Source of the DNA: Deltaproteobacteria bacterium
GTDB taxonomy: Bacteria > Desulfobacterota > Desulfobacteria > Desulfobacterales > Desulfobacteraceae
Direction: 5' to 3'
Assembly: GCA_003647385.1 (NCBI GenBank)
Contig: QMMT01000156.1
Location: forward strand, 1 to 5,751
DNA: 5,751 nucleotides
Position numbers and translations under genes: made by a program
Notes under the pieces: model-generated
Seen by the model: only the letters and a program-made list of their open reading frames with translations
Database searches by the model: none
Told to the model about the DNA's origin: nothing
Part shown: piece by piece, positions 1-5,617 of the stretch
Position numbering within the stretch: the stretch's first letter is position 1
Layout of the letters: every line of letters begins with the position of its first letter

Positions 1-20
1 ATAAAACCAGGCTTTAAAGT

Positions 21-53
21 AAAAAGGCCGCAAAGATAACGTTCCTTTGCGGC
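21..53 (-). terminator. Distal intrinsic terminator for the lipoprotein gene
   Basis: Positions 27-35 (GCCGCAAAG) and 45-53 (CTTTGCGGC) form a perfect 9-bp inverted repeat with a 9-nt loop, extendable by one G·U pair. Read on the minus strand, the GC-rich stem is followed directly by TTTTT (complement of 21-25). This is the standard rho-independent layout for transcription coming leftward from the lipoprotein gene. On the plus strand the stem is followed by TAAAAAT and has no U-tract, so the minus orientation is favoured. It is the second of two tandem hairpins behind the same gene. Confidence 0.75.
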
Positions 54-71
54 TAAAAATAATTTGCTTTT

Positions 72-107
72 AAAAAGAGAGACACCAATAAAGATGCCCC
101 TCTTTTT
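72..107 (-). terminator. Proximal intrinsic terminator with A-tract/U-tract stem
   Basis: Positions 72-86 pair with 93-107 across a 6-nt loop (87-92), giving a 15-bp stem in minus-strand RNA. Twelve pairs are Watson-Crick. The pairs 80/99, 82/97 and 85/94 are G·U wobbles in minus-strand RNA but A·C mismatches in plus-strand RNA, which identifies the transcribed strand. The stem has an A-tract on its 5' arm and a UUUUU on its 3' arm. It begins 12 nt past the lipoprotein stop codon, as expected for that gene's primary terminator. Confidence 0.7.
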
Positions 108-119
108 TAAGATTTGTTT

Positions 120-1292
120 TTAGTAAGGATGAATTTCAACCCTTCTGTTCATGGAGCGTCCTACATCCGTACCGTTTAATGCAACAGGTTTGGTAAATCC
201 GAACCCTTCTGTTGCCATTCTATTTTTCAAGATACCCTTTCCAATCAGGTAGTTTTTAACGGCATGGGACCGTCTCATGGAAAGATCCATATTATACTCG
301 GCACTGCCGACATTGTCACAGTGACCGTGAAGTTCAACACTCATGATCGGATTTTTTTCAAGGATGACAGCAACATTATCCAGTAAGGGATAGGCTGCGG
401 GTTTGATGATATCTTTATTAAAGTCAAAAAGGACATTGTCGAGTGTCCAGCATCCGACTGAATTTACTGCTGCACCAATGGGTGTTCCAGGGCATTGATC
501 TTCGTCATCATAAACCCCGTCTTTATCACTGTCTTTTTTCATTGTTACAACCGGGGCAGCAGGAGCAGGAGCAGGAGCAGCTTTTTTCTCAAGGAAAACT
601 TTTTCAACAAAGGTTGCCATGCCGGCACTGGTCAGCAATTGATCCGCTGTGGAATAAAATCCGCATCTACCAATGGCAGCGACCTCTTTTAGCTGGGCTA
701 TTCCCTCGGGAGCATCACCGACAAGGATTGGATAAAAACAGATGGAATCACCATATCGGTCCTTCAACGCCCGTGCAGCCGTATGCACCGGCTCGGGCAA
801 ATCAAGTCCGTCAGTGATGATAATAACGGCATTCATATCACCTGAAAGCCCGTTAAGATCTTCTCCTGCTTCATTAAATCCTTTATCCAGCGGTGTAAAT
901 CCACCGGCTTCGGTAATTTTTAACAGGTTGTTTTTTAAATTATAAGAAGAGAATTTTTCCATTCCATACATCAACACGCTGGCCTTATTTGAAACCTTGG
1001 GAGAGTGGCCAAAGGATCTTAAGCCGGCTGTCTGACCCATCTGCGGAATTGTTTCACTCATCCTGTAAACCAGTGCCTGGGCAATATCAAATTTTTTCTC
1101 ATTATTATATTTGTGACGCATGGAGCTTGAAGCATCATAGAGTATCAGAAAATTATCTACCTTTGAAGCATACATGCTCTTGTCAAATTGTTTTGCTTTA
1201 AATGAGGGTAATGTACTCGTCTGTTTCGATGCGCATCCAAATAAAAAAAGGAAGGCAAAAATTGTTAATAAGCTCTTGGTTAAAAGTCTCAT
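120..1292 (-). CDS. VWA-TSP3-OmpA outer-membrane lipoprotein
   Basis: The product is a 390-residue lipoprotein, probably anchored in the outer membrane and binding peptidoglycan. A positively charged, hydrophobic N-terminus ends in the lipobox LFGC, so Cys20 is the likely lipidated residue. Residues +2/+3 are Ala-Ser rather than Asp, which is compatible with Lol export to the outer membrane. Residues about 46-215 form a VWA domain with a complete metal-ion-dependent adhesion site: D53-x-S55-x-S57, T133 and D161-G162. A Pro/Ala linker (about 238-247) leads to one Asp-rich TSP3-like calcium repeat (about 253-268) with the usual cysteine pair C267/C281. Residues about 287-390 are the OmpA C-terminal domain, with D326, N334, L337-S338 and R340-R341 in the peptidoglycan-contact region. 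The usual GHTDN motif reads GHCDN (Cys325). The ATG has a good Shine-Dalgarno 9 nt upstream, and two terminators follow the stop. The domain calls are firm. The ligand of the VWA domain and the physiological role are unknown. Confidence 0.93.
   Translation of the reverse strand: MRLLTKSLLTIFAFLFLFGCASKQTSTLPSFKAKQFDKSMYASKVDNFLILYDASSSMRHKYNNEKKFDIAQALVYRMSETIPQMGQTAGLRSFGHSPKVSNKASVLMYGMEKFSSYNLKNNLLKITEAGGFTPLDKGFNEAGEDLNGLSGDMNAVIIITDGLDLPEPVHTAARALKDRYGDSICFYPILVGDAPEGIAQLKEVAAIGRCGFYSTADQLLTSAGMATFVEKVFLEKKAAPAPAPAAPVVTMKKDSDKDGVYDDEDQCPGTPIGAAVNSVGCWTLDNVLFDFNKDIIKPAAYPLLDNVAVILEKNPIMSVELHGHCDNVGSAEYNMDLSMRRSHAVKNYLIGKGILKNRMATEGFGFTKPVALNGTDVGRSMNRRVEIHPY
562..579 (-). repeat. Short 6-bp tandem repeat encoding a Pro-Ala linker
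   Basis: Three perfect tandem copies of GGAGCA (plus strand) lie inside the lipoprotein gene and encode alternating Ala-Pro between the VWA domain and the TSP3/OmpA part. The unit is a multiple of three, so copy-number change would lengthen or shorten the flexible linker without a frameshift. It also produces an Arg-Ser-rich spurious reading frame on the opposite strand, which is not a gene. Confidence 0.6.
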
Positions 1293-1300
1293 GGCTCTTT

Positions 1301-1309
1301 TCTCCTTTT
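1301..1309 (-). promoter_or_regulatory. Ribosome binding site of the lipoprotein gene
   Basis: On the minus strand AAAAGGAGA contains GGAG (1305-1302), 9 nt before the ATG at 1292-1290. It fixes the start just ahead of the signal peptide and agrees with the expected charged N-terminus (Met-Arg). Confidence 0.75.
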
Positions 1310-1427
1310 GAATAGTTAGTATTTAAGTGGTCTTTTATTAAAGAGATTCAAATTAAAATTACTTTTTCTTTTTACAGGAGACTGAACATTAAATCAACCC
1401 TTCTTTTGCAGGTCTTTTTTTAATATC

Positions 1428-1456
1428 TTGCAATTTAGAGTTAAGAATTATATACG
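1428..1456 (+). promoter_or_regulatory. Candidate sigma-70-type promoter for uppP
   Basis: TTGCAA (1428-1433) and TATACG (1451-1456) are separated by 17 bp, each matching the -35 or -10 consensus at four of six positions. This would start transcription near 1463 and leave a leader of about 42 nt before the uppP ATG. The overlapping TATATA at 1449-1454 is an alternative -10 with a short spacer. In AT-rich DNA such matches arise easily, so this is only a candidate. Confidence 0.35.
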
Positions 1457-1504
1457 AGTGCTGTTTAATTAGACTGAACGAACAATTAAGAAAATCGATG
1501 GGAC

Positions 1505-2332
1505 ATGGAACTACACCAGGGGATTATTCTCGGTATTATTCAAGGACTTACGGAATTTTTGCCGGTAAGCAGCTCCGGGCATCTTGTATTGGGGCAGATT
1601 TTTTTTGGAATTACCCAGTCTCAGCTTATATTTGATATCAGTGTTCATATGGGAACGCTGCTAGCAGTACTGGTGGTCTACTCTTCCGATATCCTGGCCA
1701 TGATATCTTCTGTTTTTGGATTTCTCTTAAAGGCAGTCTCGTCTAAACCGGTCTTGCACCTGGCTGCTGAGGATAAAAATCTTAAAATGGCAGGTTTAAT
1801 TATCATCGGTTCTATTCCAACTGCAATTATCGGGCTTATCTTAAAACAATTTGAGCATGTTTTATTTTCCTCAGAGGTTCTGGTAGGATTTATGTTGATT
1901 CTGACAGGAACAATCCTGTGGGTTTCCCGGAAGTATTATTCCAGTGGAAACACAAAAAAAATATTTGGTATAAAAAAGGCATTTTCCATCGGAATAGTTC
2001 AGGGACTTGCCGTTATCCCCGGTATTTCGAGATCCGGAAGCACCATTGCCACCGGCATGTTCCTGGGGATAGACCGGCATACGGCAGCTAAATTCTCTTT
2101 TTTGTTGTCAATCCCTGCCATATTGGGTGCACAGGTTTTGAGTATTAAAGATATGATAAAGGACGGTCTTACCATTGACCCTGTGACAATATATGCTACA
2201 ATTGCCTCATTTATAACCGGTTTGATTGCGTTAAAAATACTTTTGACGCTGGTTCATTCGGGCAGATTTCATCTGTTTGCCCCTTATTGCTGGCTTATAG
2301 GGTCATTGGTCCTTTTATCAAAAATTATCTAA
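1505..2332 (+). CDS. uppP: Undecaprenyl-diphosphatase (UppP/BacA)
   Basis: This integral inner-membrane enzyme removes a phosphate from undecaprenyl diphosphate on the periplasmic side. It regenerates the lipid carrier for peptidoglycan and surface polysaccharides, and overexpression in other bacteria gives bacitracin resistance. The 275-residue length is normal for the family. The first signature spans residues 13-26: Q13-x3-E17, FLPVSSSGH with S22-S24 and H26. The second is PGISRSGST at 172-180, with the catalytic-type Arg176. HMGTLLAVL at about 48-56 is also family-typical, and hydrophobic segments fill the rest. The start is set by the conserved N-terminus, in which the EFLPVSSSGH block follows about 16 residues after Met. 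No strong Shine-Dalgarno precedes this ATG. An ATG at 1498 is out of frame. The gene leads the plus-strand run, with the mutase starting only 7 bp after its stop, which suggests co-transcription and linked roles in envelope glycan synthesis. Confidence 0.96.
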   Translation: MELHQGIILGIIQGLTEFLPVSSSGHLVLGQIFFGITQSQLIFDISVHMGTLLAVLVVYSSDILAMISSVFGFLLKAVSSKPVLHLAAEDKNLKMAGLIIIGSIPTAIIGLILKQFEHVLFSSEVLVGFMLILTGTILWVSRKYYSSGNTKKIFGIKKAFSIGIVQGLAVIPGISRSGSTIATGMFLGIDRHTAAKFSFLLSIPAILGAQVLSIKDMIKDGLTIDPVTIYATIASFITGLIALKILLTLVHSGRFHLFAPYCWLIGSLVLLSKII

Positions 2333-2333
2333 T

Positions 2334-2338
2334 GGAGG
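2334..2338 (+). promoter_or_regulatory. Shine-Dalgarno GGAGG deciding the mutase start
   Basis: A perfect GGAGG begins one base after the uppP stop codon. Three in-frame ATGs follow, at 2340 (1 nt away, too close), 2343 (4 nt) and 2352 (13 nt, long). The ATG at 2343 is the most plausible start, giving Met-Asn-Ser-Met ahead of the conserved FREYDIRG. The three options differ by at most four residues. Confidence 0.65.
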
Positions 2339-2339
2339 T

Positions 2340-2621
2340 ATGATGAATTCGATGATAAACCCAGGTATTTTCAGAGAATATGACATAAGAGGAGTGGCGG
2401 GTAAAGATATTAGAGAAGACGATGTGGTCAGTATTGGCAAGGCTTACGGTAGTCTTTTAACGAAACAGAATAAAAAAATCGTATCCGTTGGAAGAGATTG
2501 CAGGCTGACGTCTGAAAAATTTTCCCAGCTCTTTATCAAGGGAATCATCTCTACGGGCTGCGATGTGATTGATATTGGAATTTGCCCACACCCGTGCTCT
2601 ATTTTTCCATTCAGCATCTGA
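2340..2621 (+). CDS. N-terminal fragment of the frameshifted phosphohexomutase
   Basis: As sequenced, this frame gives 93 residues. The first 82 match the start of domain 1 of a phosphohexomutase (FREYDIRG, then VGRDCRLTS). The last 11 (from the codon at 2586, ending at TGA 2619-2621) are off-frame and unrelated to the family. It contains no catalytic serine, metal site or sugar-binding loop, so it cannot be an active mutase on its own. If the missing base is restored, it joins directly to the downstream frame. Confidence 0.7.
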   Translation: MMNSMINPGIFREYDIRGVAGKDIREDDVVSIGKAYGSLLTKQNKKIVSVGRDCRLTSEKFSQLFIKGIISTGCDVIDIGICPHPCSIFPFSI

Positions 2622-3709
2622 ATCTTGGAGGTGGCGCCATGGTGACAGCCAGCCATAATCCGCCGGAATATAACGGGTTTAAACTCTTGAGCGGCACAGA
2701 TTCCATTCATAGTCAGGGATTACAGGATATTCGCATTATTGTTGAAAATAAAGCATATGTTAAAGGCGACGGCAAGGTGACTCAAAAAGATGTTATCACG
2801 CCTTATAAAGACTATATTTTAAATAACATTCATATCAAACGTCCGATGAAAGTCGGGATTGATGCCGGCAATGGTACAGGCGGGATCACTGCTCTACCTG
2901 TTTTGAAAGGCCTGGGCTGTGAAGTCCACGATATTTATTGCGATATGGATGGAACATTTCCCAATCATGAAGCAGATCCCACCCAGAAAAAGAACGTCCT
3001 TGATCTGATAGCGCTTGTGAAGGAAAAGGGTCTTGACCTGGGGGTTGGATATGACGGAGACGCTGACAGGATAGGCGTTGTGGACAAAAATGGTGAGGTG
3101 ATCTATGGCGATCAGCTCATGGTTATCTATGCCAGAGAAATCCTTGAACGAAATCCCGGTGCCACCTTTATATCAGAAGTCAAATGCTCCATGGTCATGT
3201 ATGATGATATCCGAAATCATGGCGGTAATGCCATTATGTGGATGACAGGCCATTCTCTGATCAAGAAAAAGATGAAAGAGGAGAATGCTGCCCTTGCTGG
3301 TGAAATGAGTGGTCATATGTTCTTTAAGGACAGGTTCCTAGGATTTGACGATGCACTTTATGCGACCTGTCGTCTGCTGGAGATTATGGCAGATACAGGT
3401 TTAGGCGTTGACGAACTCATTGCCGATCTTCCCAAAACATTTACAACCCCTGAGATCCGTGTGGAGTGCCCGGACGAGGTTAAATTTGGTGTGGTGGATA
3501 AAATCGTTGCCCATTTTAAAGCCAGGCAGGATGTGATTGATATTGACGGGTTAAGAGCAGTGTATGAGGATGGATGGGGACTTGTCAGGGCATCCAATAC
3601 TCAGCCGGCCCTGGTCCTCAGGTTTGAAGCCTTGACCGAAAAAAGACTGAATGAAATAAGACAGGAAATAGAGTCTGCATTAAAAACCATTATAGAGGAG
3701 ACAAAATAA
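2582..3709 (+). CDS. C-terminal fragment of the frameshifted phosphohexomutase
   Basis: This open frame carries the catalytic serine, metal site, sugar-specificity loop and C-terminal phosphate-binding domain. The nominal TTG start at 2582 has no Shine-Dalgarno and probably only marks where the frame becomes family-like (PTPVLYF). A better independent start is the in-frame ATG at 2639-2641. It follows GGAGG (2627-2631) with 7-nt spacing and yields a 356-residue product beginning MVTASHNP. That product would lack about the first 100 residues of domain 1, so activity on its own is doubtful. Confidence 0.7.
   Translation: MPTPVLYFSIQHLNLGGGAMVTASHNPPEYNGFKLLSGTDSIHSQGLQDIRIIVENKAYVKGDGKVTQKDVITPYKDYILNNIHIKRPMKVGIDAGNGTGGITALPVLKGLGCEVHDIYCDMDGTFPNHEADPTQKKNVLDLIALVKEKGLDLGVGYDGDADRIGVVDKNGEVIYGDQLMVIYAREILERNPGATFISEVKCSMVMYDDIRNHGGNAIMWMTGHSLIKKKMKEENAALAGEMSGHMFFKDRFLGFDDALYATCRLLEIMADTGLGVDELIADLPKTFTTPEIRVECPDEVKFGVVDKIVAHFKARQDVIDIDGLRAVYEDGWGLVRASNTQPALVLRFEALTEKRLNEIRQEIESALKTIIEETK
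2583..2593 (+). other. Frameshift site in the phosphohexomutase gene
   Basis: In the upstream frame TGC CCA CAC CCG reads Cys-Pro-His-Pro and soon hits a stop. Inserting one C into the run at 2585-2587 restores TGC CCC ACA CCC GTG (Cys-Pro-Thr-Pro-Val), the residues expected from AlgC-type homologs. There is no canonical X-XXY-YYZ slippery heptamer in the zero frame, so programmed -1 frameshifting is not supported. Confidence 0.85.
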
Positions 3710-3743
3710 GGTTTTAAAATTTATATCGTAAAATCTTTTTGTT

Positions 3744-3757
3744 TATAGTTTAATATG
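3744..3757 (+). promoter_or_regulatory. Possible -10 element for a leaderless helicase transcript
   Basis: TATAGT (3744-3749) matches the -10 consensus at five of six positions and ends 5 bp before the helicase ATG, so transcription could begin at or next to the start codon. The 20 nt before the ATG contain no purine-rich Shine-Dalgarno. The matching -35 region (TTATAT at 3721-3726, 17-bp spacer) is poor. This is a hypothesis. Read-through from uppP and the mutase with weak initiation is the simpler alternative. Confidence 0.2.
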
Positions 3758-5617
3758 GAGTTATCGGTACAGCAGCAGAATGCAGTAAATCATACCGGCT
3801 CCCCGGCACTTGTTGTTGCGGGAGCCGGTTCAGGTAAGACCAGAACCCTTACAGCCAAGTTTTCACACCTTGTAAATATAGGACATGATCCCAAAAGGAT
3901 TCTTGCCATCACTTTTACAAACAAAGCCGCCGGCGAGATGAAATCCCGGCTCATTGATATGACGGGTCTTTCTTTTCAAAATTTTCAATGGGTGAGAACC
4001 TATCATTCTGCCTGTCTGATGATTTTGAAGCGATATTGCAAAAAATTAGGATATACTTCCCCCCTGCAGGTATTTTCAGTCTATCAACAGCAAAAGCTTG
4101 CCAAAGAACTCTGTGTGAAAAATAATATTGAAAAAAAATATGCCAATAAAATTATATCCGCTATTTCACGGGCTAAAAATTTTGGCAATCCGGGAAAATA
4201 TTTTGATTTAAAGCCCGGCTTTTTCAATATCAAGATGGAAGATCTGTTTGCTCAATACGAAGAACGATTAAAAGAGATGAACAGCGTGGACTTTGATAAT
4301 ATCCTTTTAAAGACACGAGATCTTTTAAGAGATTACAAAGAGATCCGGGAATATTATCAAAATTATTTTTCCTATATCCTGGTGGATGAATACCAGGATA
4401 CCAATAACCTCCAGGAAGATTTAACCAACCTGCTTTTAGGCGCCCATCAGAATCTTTTCTGTGTGGGGGATGACTGGCAGGCTGTCTATGGCTTCAGGGG
4501 GTCTAATGTGAATCATTTCTTAGGGTTTCCTGAAAAATACAAGGACTCAAAAATATTCAGGCTTGAAGAAAATTACCGGTCCGCAGATGAAATCGTCCAG
4601 GCTGCAAATGATTTGATCGATTATAACCCTGATAAGATGGAAAAAAAATGCTTTTCCAAAAAAAAAGGCGGGGTCATTGAAATTTATGACTTTATGTCAG
4701 ACTCCCATGAAGCTGAATGGGTTGCCAGAAGGATTAAGGGGTTAAATCGGCAGGGACAGGGAATCGGCTTTGATAAAATGGCTGTGGTTTACCGGACGAA
4801 ATTTTGTTCCCTGCCTTTTGAGAAAATTTTCAGATCATATAGAATCCCCTATCATTTAAGAGGGTCCCAGGGATTTTTTGAGAGAATGGAAGTCTTAGAT
4901 ATTAATTCTTATTTGAGTGCTTCATTTTTTCCCAATGATGATGTCTCATTTGAACGGATTGTCAATACGCCTAAAAGAGGTATCGGACCGTCAATGATCA
5001 AAAAAATAGCCGGTATCAGAACAGAAGGGATAAGTCTTCAGGATGCTGCCAGAATCATGGTCAAGGATCGGGTATTAACCAAAAAAGTGCATGAAAATCT
5101 TTCTTTGGCTCTTGAAGTCCTGGATGACATAACAGATATGCCCCCTGCCAGGGCCATGGAAATCGTCATAGAAAAAACCGGCTATTTTGAATACCTGGAG
5201 AAAAAAACAAAAACAAAAGCAGAGTTTATTTCAAAAAAAGAGAATATTGAGCAATTGATTTATACGGCAAGATCTAAAAATGATCTTTTAGAATACCTTG
5301 AAGAGGCGGCCTTGATCAGAGAAGACAAGGAAGACGAAGATGAACAGGACTCTTCAGGAGTATCTCTTCTCACCATTCATTCAGCCAAAGGGCTGGAATA
5401 TGATACGGTTTTTATCGTGGGGTGTGAAGAGCGTCTGTTCCCCCATTGGCGGTCTATTGATGCAGGAGATAATGCAATCTTTGAAGAAAGGCGTCTCATG
5501 TATGTGGCAATGACAAGGGCAGAAAGATTCTTATATCTGACGCATACCAGTTATAGGAAAGGTGAATTTGCGACGCCCAGCCGGTTTCTTGATCATATTC
5601 AGGAGAGTTTATCCTAA
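3755..5617 (+). CDS. UvrD/Rep-family superfamily 1A DNA helicase
   Basis: This ATP-dependent 3'-5' DNA helicase is of the Rep/UvrD/PcrA type, expected in repair, replication restart or removal of proteins from DNA. All core motifs are present: Q motif around Gln7, motif I AGAGSGKT (22-29, Lys28), Ia TFTNKAAGEM (53-62), Walker B DEYQDT (211-216), and III GDDWQAVYGFRGS (238-250). Motif IV is EENYRS (281-286), V is TIHSAKGLEYD (550-560) and VI is RRLMYVAMTRAE (579-590). PKRGIG (416-421) matches the 2B subdomain signature. The protein is 620 residues, shorter than Rep (673) or UvrD/PcrA (about 720). It ends about 30 residues after motif VI, so the UvrD/PcrA C-terminal extension is absent. A highly acidic stretch (about 532-542) precedes motif V. 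A TAG at 3746-3748 blocks any earlier in-frame start, and the Q motif begins at residue 3, so ATG 3755 is secure. No Shine-Dalgarno is visible. It follows the mutase by 45 bp. I cannot choose between rep, uvrD and a paralogue. Confidence 0.94.
   Translation: MELSVQQQNAVNHTGSPALVVAGAGSGKTRTLTAKFSHLVNIGHDPKRILAITFTNKAAGEMKSRLIDMTGLSFQNFQWVRTYHSACLMILKRYCKKLGYTSPLQVFSVYQQQKLAKELCVKNNIEKKYANKIISAISRAKNFGNPGKYFDLKPGFFNIKMEDLFAQYEERLKEMNSVDFDNILLKTRDLLRDYKEIREYYQNYFSYILVDEYQDTNNLQEDLTNLLLGAHQNLFCVGDDWQAVYGFRGSNVNHFLGFPEKYKDSKIFRLEENYRSADEIVQAANDLIDYNPDKMEKKCFSKKKGGVIEIYDFMSDSHEAEWVARRIKGLNRQGQGIGFDKMAVVYRTKFCSLPFEKIFRSYRIPYHLRGSQGFFERMEVLDINSYLSASFFPNDDVSFERIVNTPKRGIGPSMIKKIAGIRTEGISLQDAARIMVKDRVLTKKVHENLSLALEVLDDITDMPPARAMEIVIEKTGYFEYLEKKTKTKAEFISKKENIEQLIYTARSKNDLLEYLEEAALIREDKEDEDEQDSSGVSLLTIHSAKGLEYDTVFIVGCEERLFPHWRSIDAGDNAIFEERRLMYVAMTRAERFLYLTHTSYRKGEFATPSRFLDHIQESLS
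5601..5607 (+). promoter_or_regulatory. Candidate Shine-Dalgarno of the MFS gene within the helicase 3' end
   Basis: AGGAGAG lies inside the last codons of the helicase gene. Its position supports translation starting at or just after the helicase stop (TAA 5615-5617), and therefore translational coupling, even though the start codon there is not ATG. Confidence 0.5.

Larger units (their letters stand above)
1293..1504. other. Divergent intergenic region, 212 bp
   Basis: This AT-rich spacer separates the leftward lipoprotein gene from the rightward uppP operon, so it should carry promoters for both. A candidate uppP promoter is listed separately. For the minus strand, TTGATT (1397-1392) and TAAAAA (1374-1369) with a 17-nt spacer is a weak candidate only. 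A 9-bp direct repeat, AGACTGAAC, occurs at 1379-1387 and 1471-1479. A small TTAATT/AATTAA inverted repeat (1465-1470 and 1484-1489) lies in the presumed uppP leader. I found no coding frame, no RNA gene and no convincing sigma-54 GG-N10-GC element. Confidence 0.6.
2340..3709 (+). pseudogene. algC: Phosphomannomutase/phosphoglucomutase (AlgC type), frameshifted
   Basis: The enzyme would interconvert hexose-6-phosphate and hexose-1-phosphate (mannose or glucose) in the cytoplasm, feeding GDP-mannose or UDP-glucose synthesis for surface polysaccharides. Joined across a one-base frameshift it is about 456 residues, the usual length of the alpha-D-phosphohexomutase family. Fused numbering from 2340 shows FREYDIRG near the N-terminus and the phosphoserine loop TASHNP with Ser105. 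It also shows the metal-binding DGDADR (239-244), the sugar-specificity loop GEMSGH (321-326) and the phosphate-binding RASNTQP starting at Arg417, followed by LRFEA. TGHSLIKKKMK and GFDD also closely resemble AlgC. Upstream residues end in GIC; the next conserved residues PTPVLYF are in the -1 frame, as if one C were lost from a four-C run (2585-2587 now reads CCC). No other disruption is seen, so sequencing error or a very recent mutation is likely. The symbol reflects family resemblance; substrate preference is unproven. Confidence 0.88.

Noticed and set aside
443..1201. Several plus-strand open frames opposite the lipoprotein gene (443-817, 495-692, 742-945, 989-1201)
   Set aside because: They lie antisense to a gene with clear domains, have no recognisable family motifs or convincing ribosome sites, and one owes its Arg-Ser run to the GGAGCA repeat.
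1405..1436. Sigma-54 promoter suggested by TTGCA-like sequences
   Set aside because: No GG lies 10 nt before the GC of either TTGCA, so the -24/-12 spacing is not met.
1498..1507. ATG at 1498 as an alternative uppP start
   Set aside because: It is 7 nt upstream of, and out of frame with, the conserved UppP N-terminus, so it cannot encode this protein.
1871..2080. Minus-strand open frame inside uppP
   Set aside because: It is fully contained in a strongly supported gene on the other strand and has low-complexity, non-family sequence.
2580..2593. Programmed -1 ribosomal frameshifting in the mutase
   Set aside because: No slippery heptamer in the correct phase and no obvious stimulatory hairpin. 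Loss of one C from a short homopolymer is a simpler explanation.
2444..2710. Minus-strand open frame across the mutase frameshift
   Set aside because: It is a shadow of the mutase coding strand with no independent support. The plus strand explains the sequence as a phosphohexomutase.
3358..3597. Minus-strand open frame inside the mutase
   Set aside because: It is antisense to conserved mutase sequence including the RASNTQP region, with no domain or ribosome site of its own.
3711..3740. Terminator between the mutase and the helicase
   Set aside because: The spacer is AT-rich with a short TTTTAAAA palindrome but no GC-containing stem followed by a U-tract.
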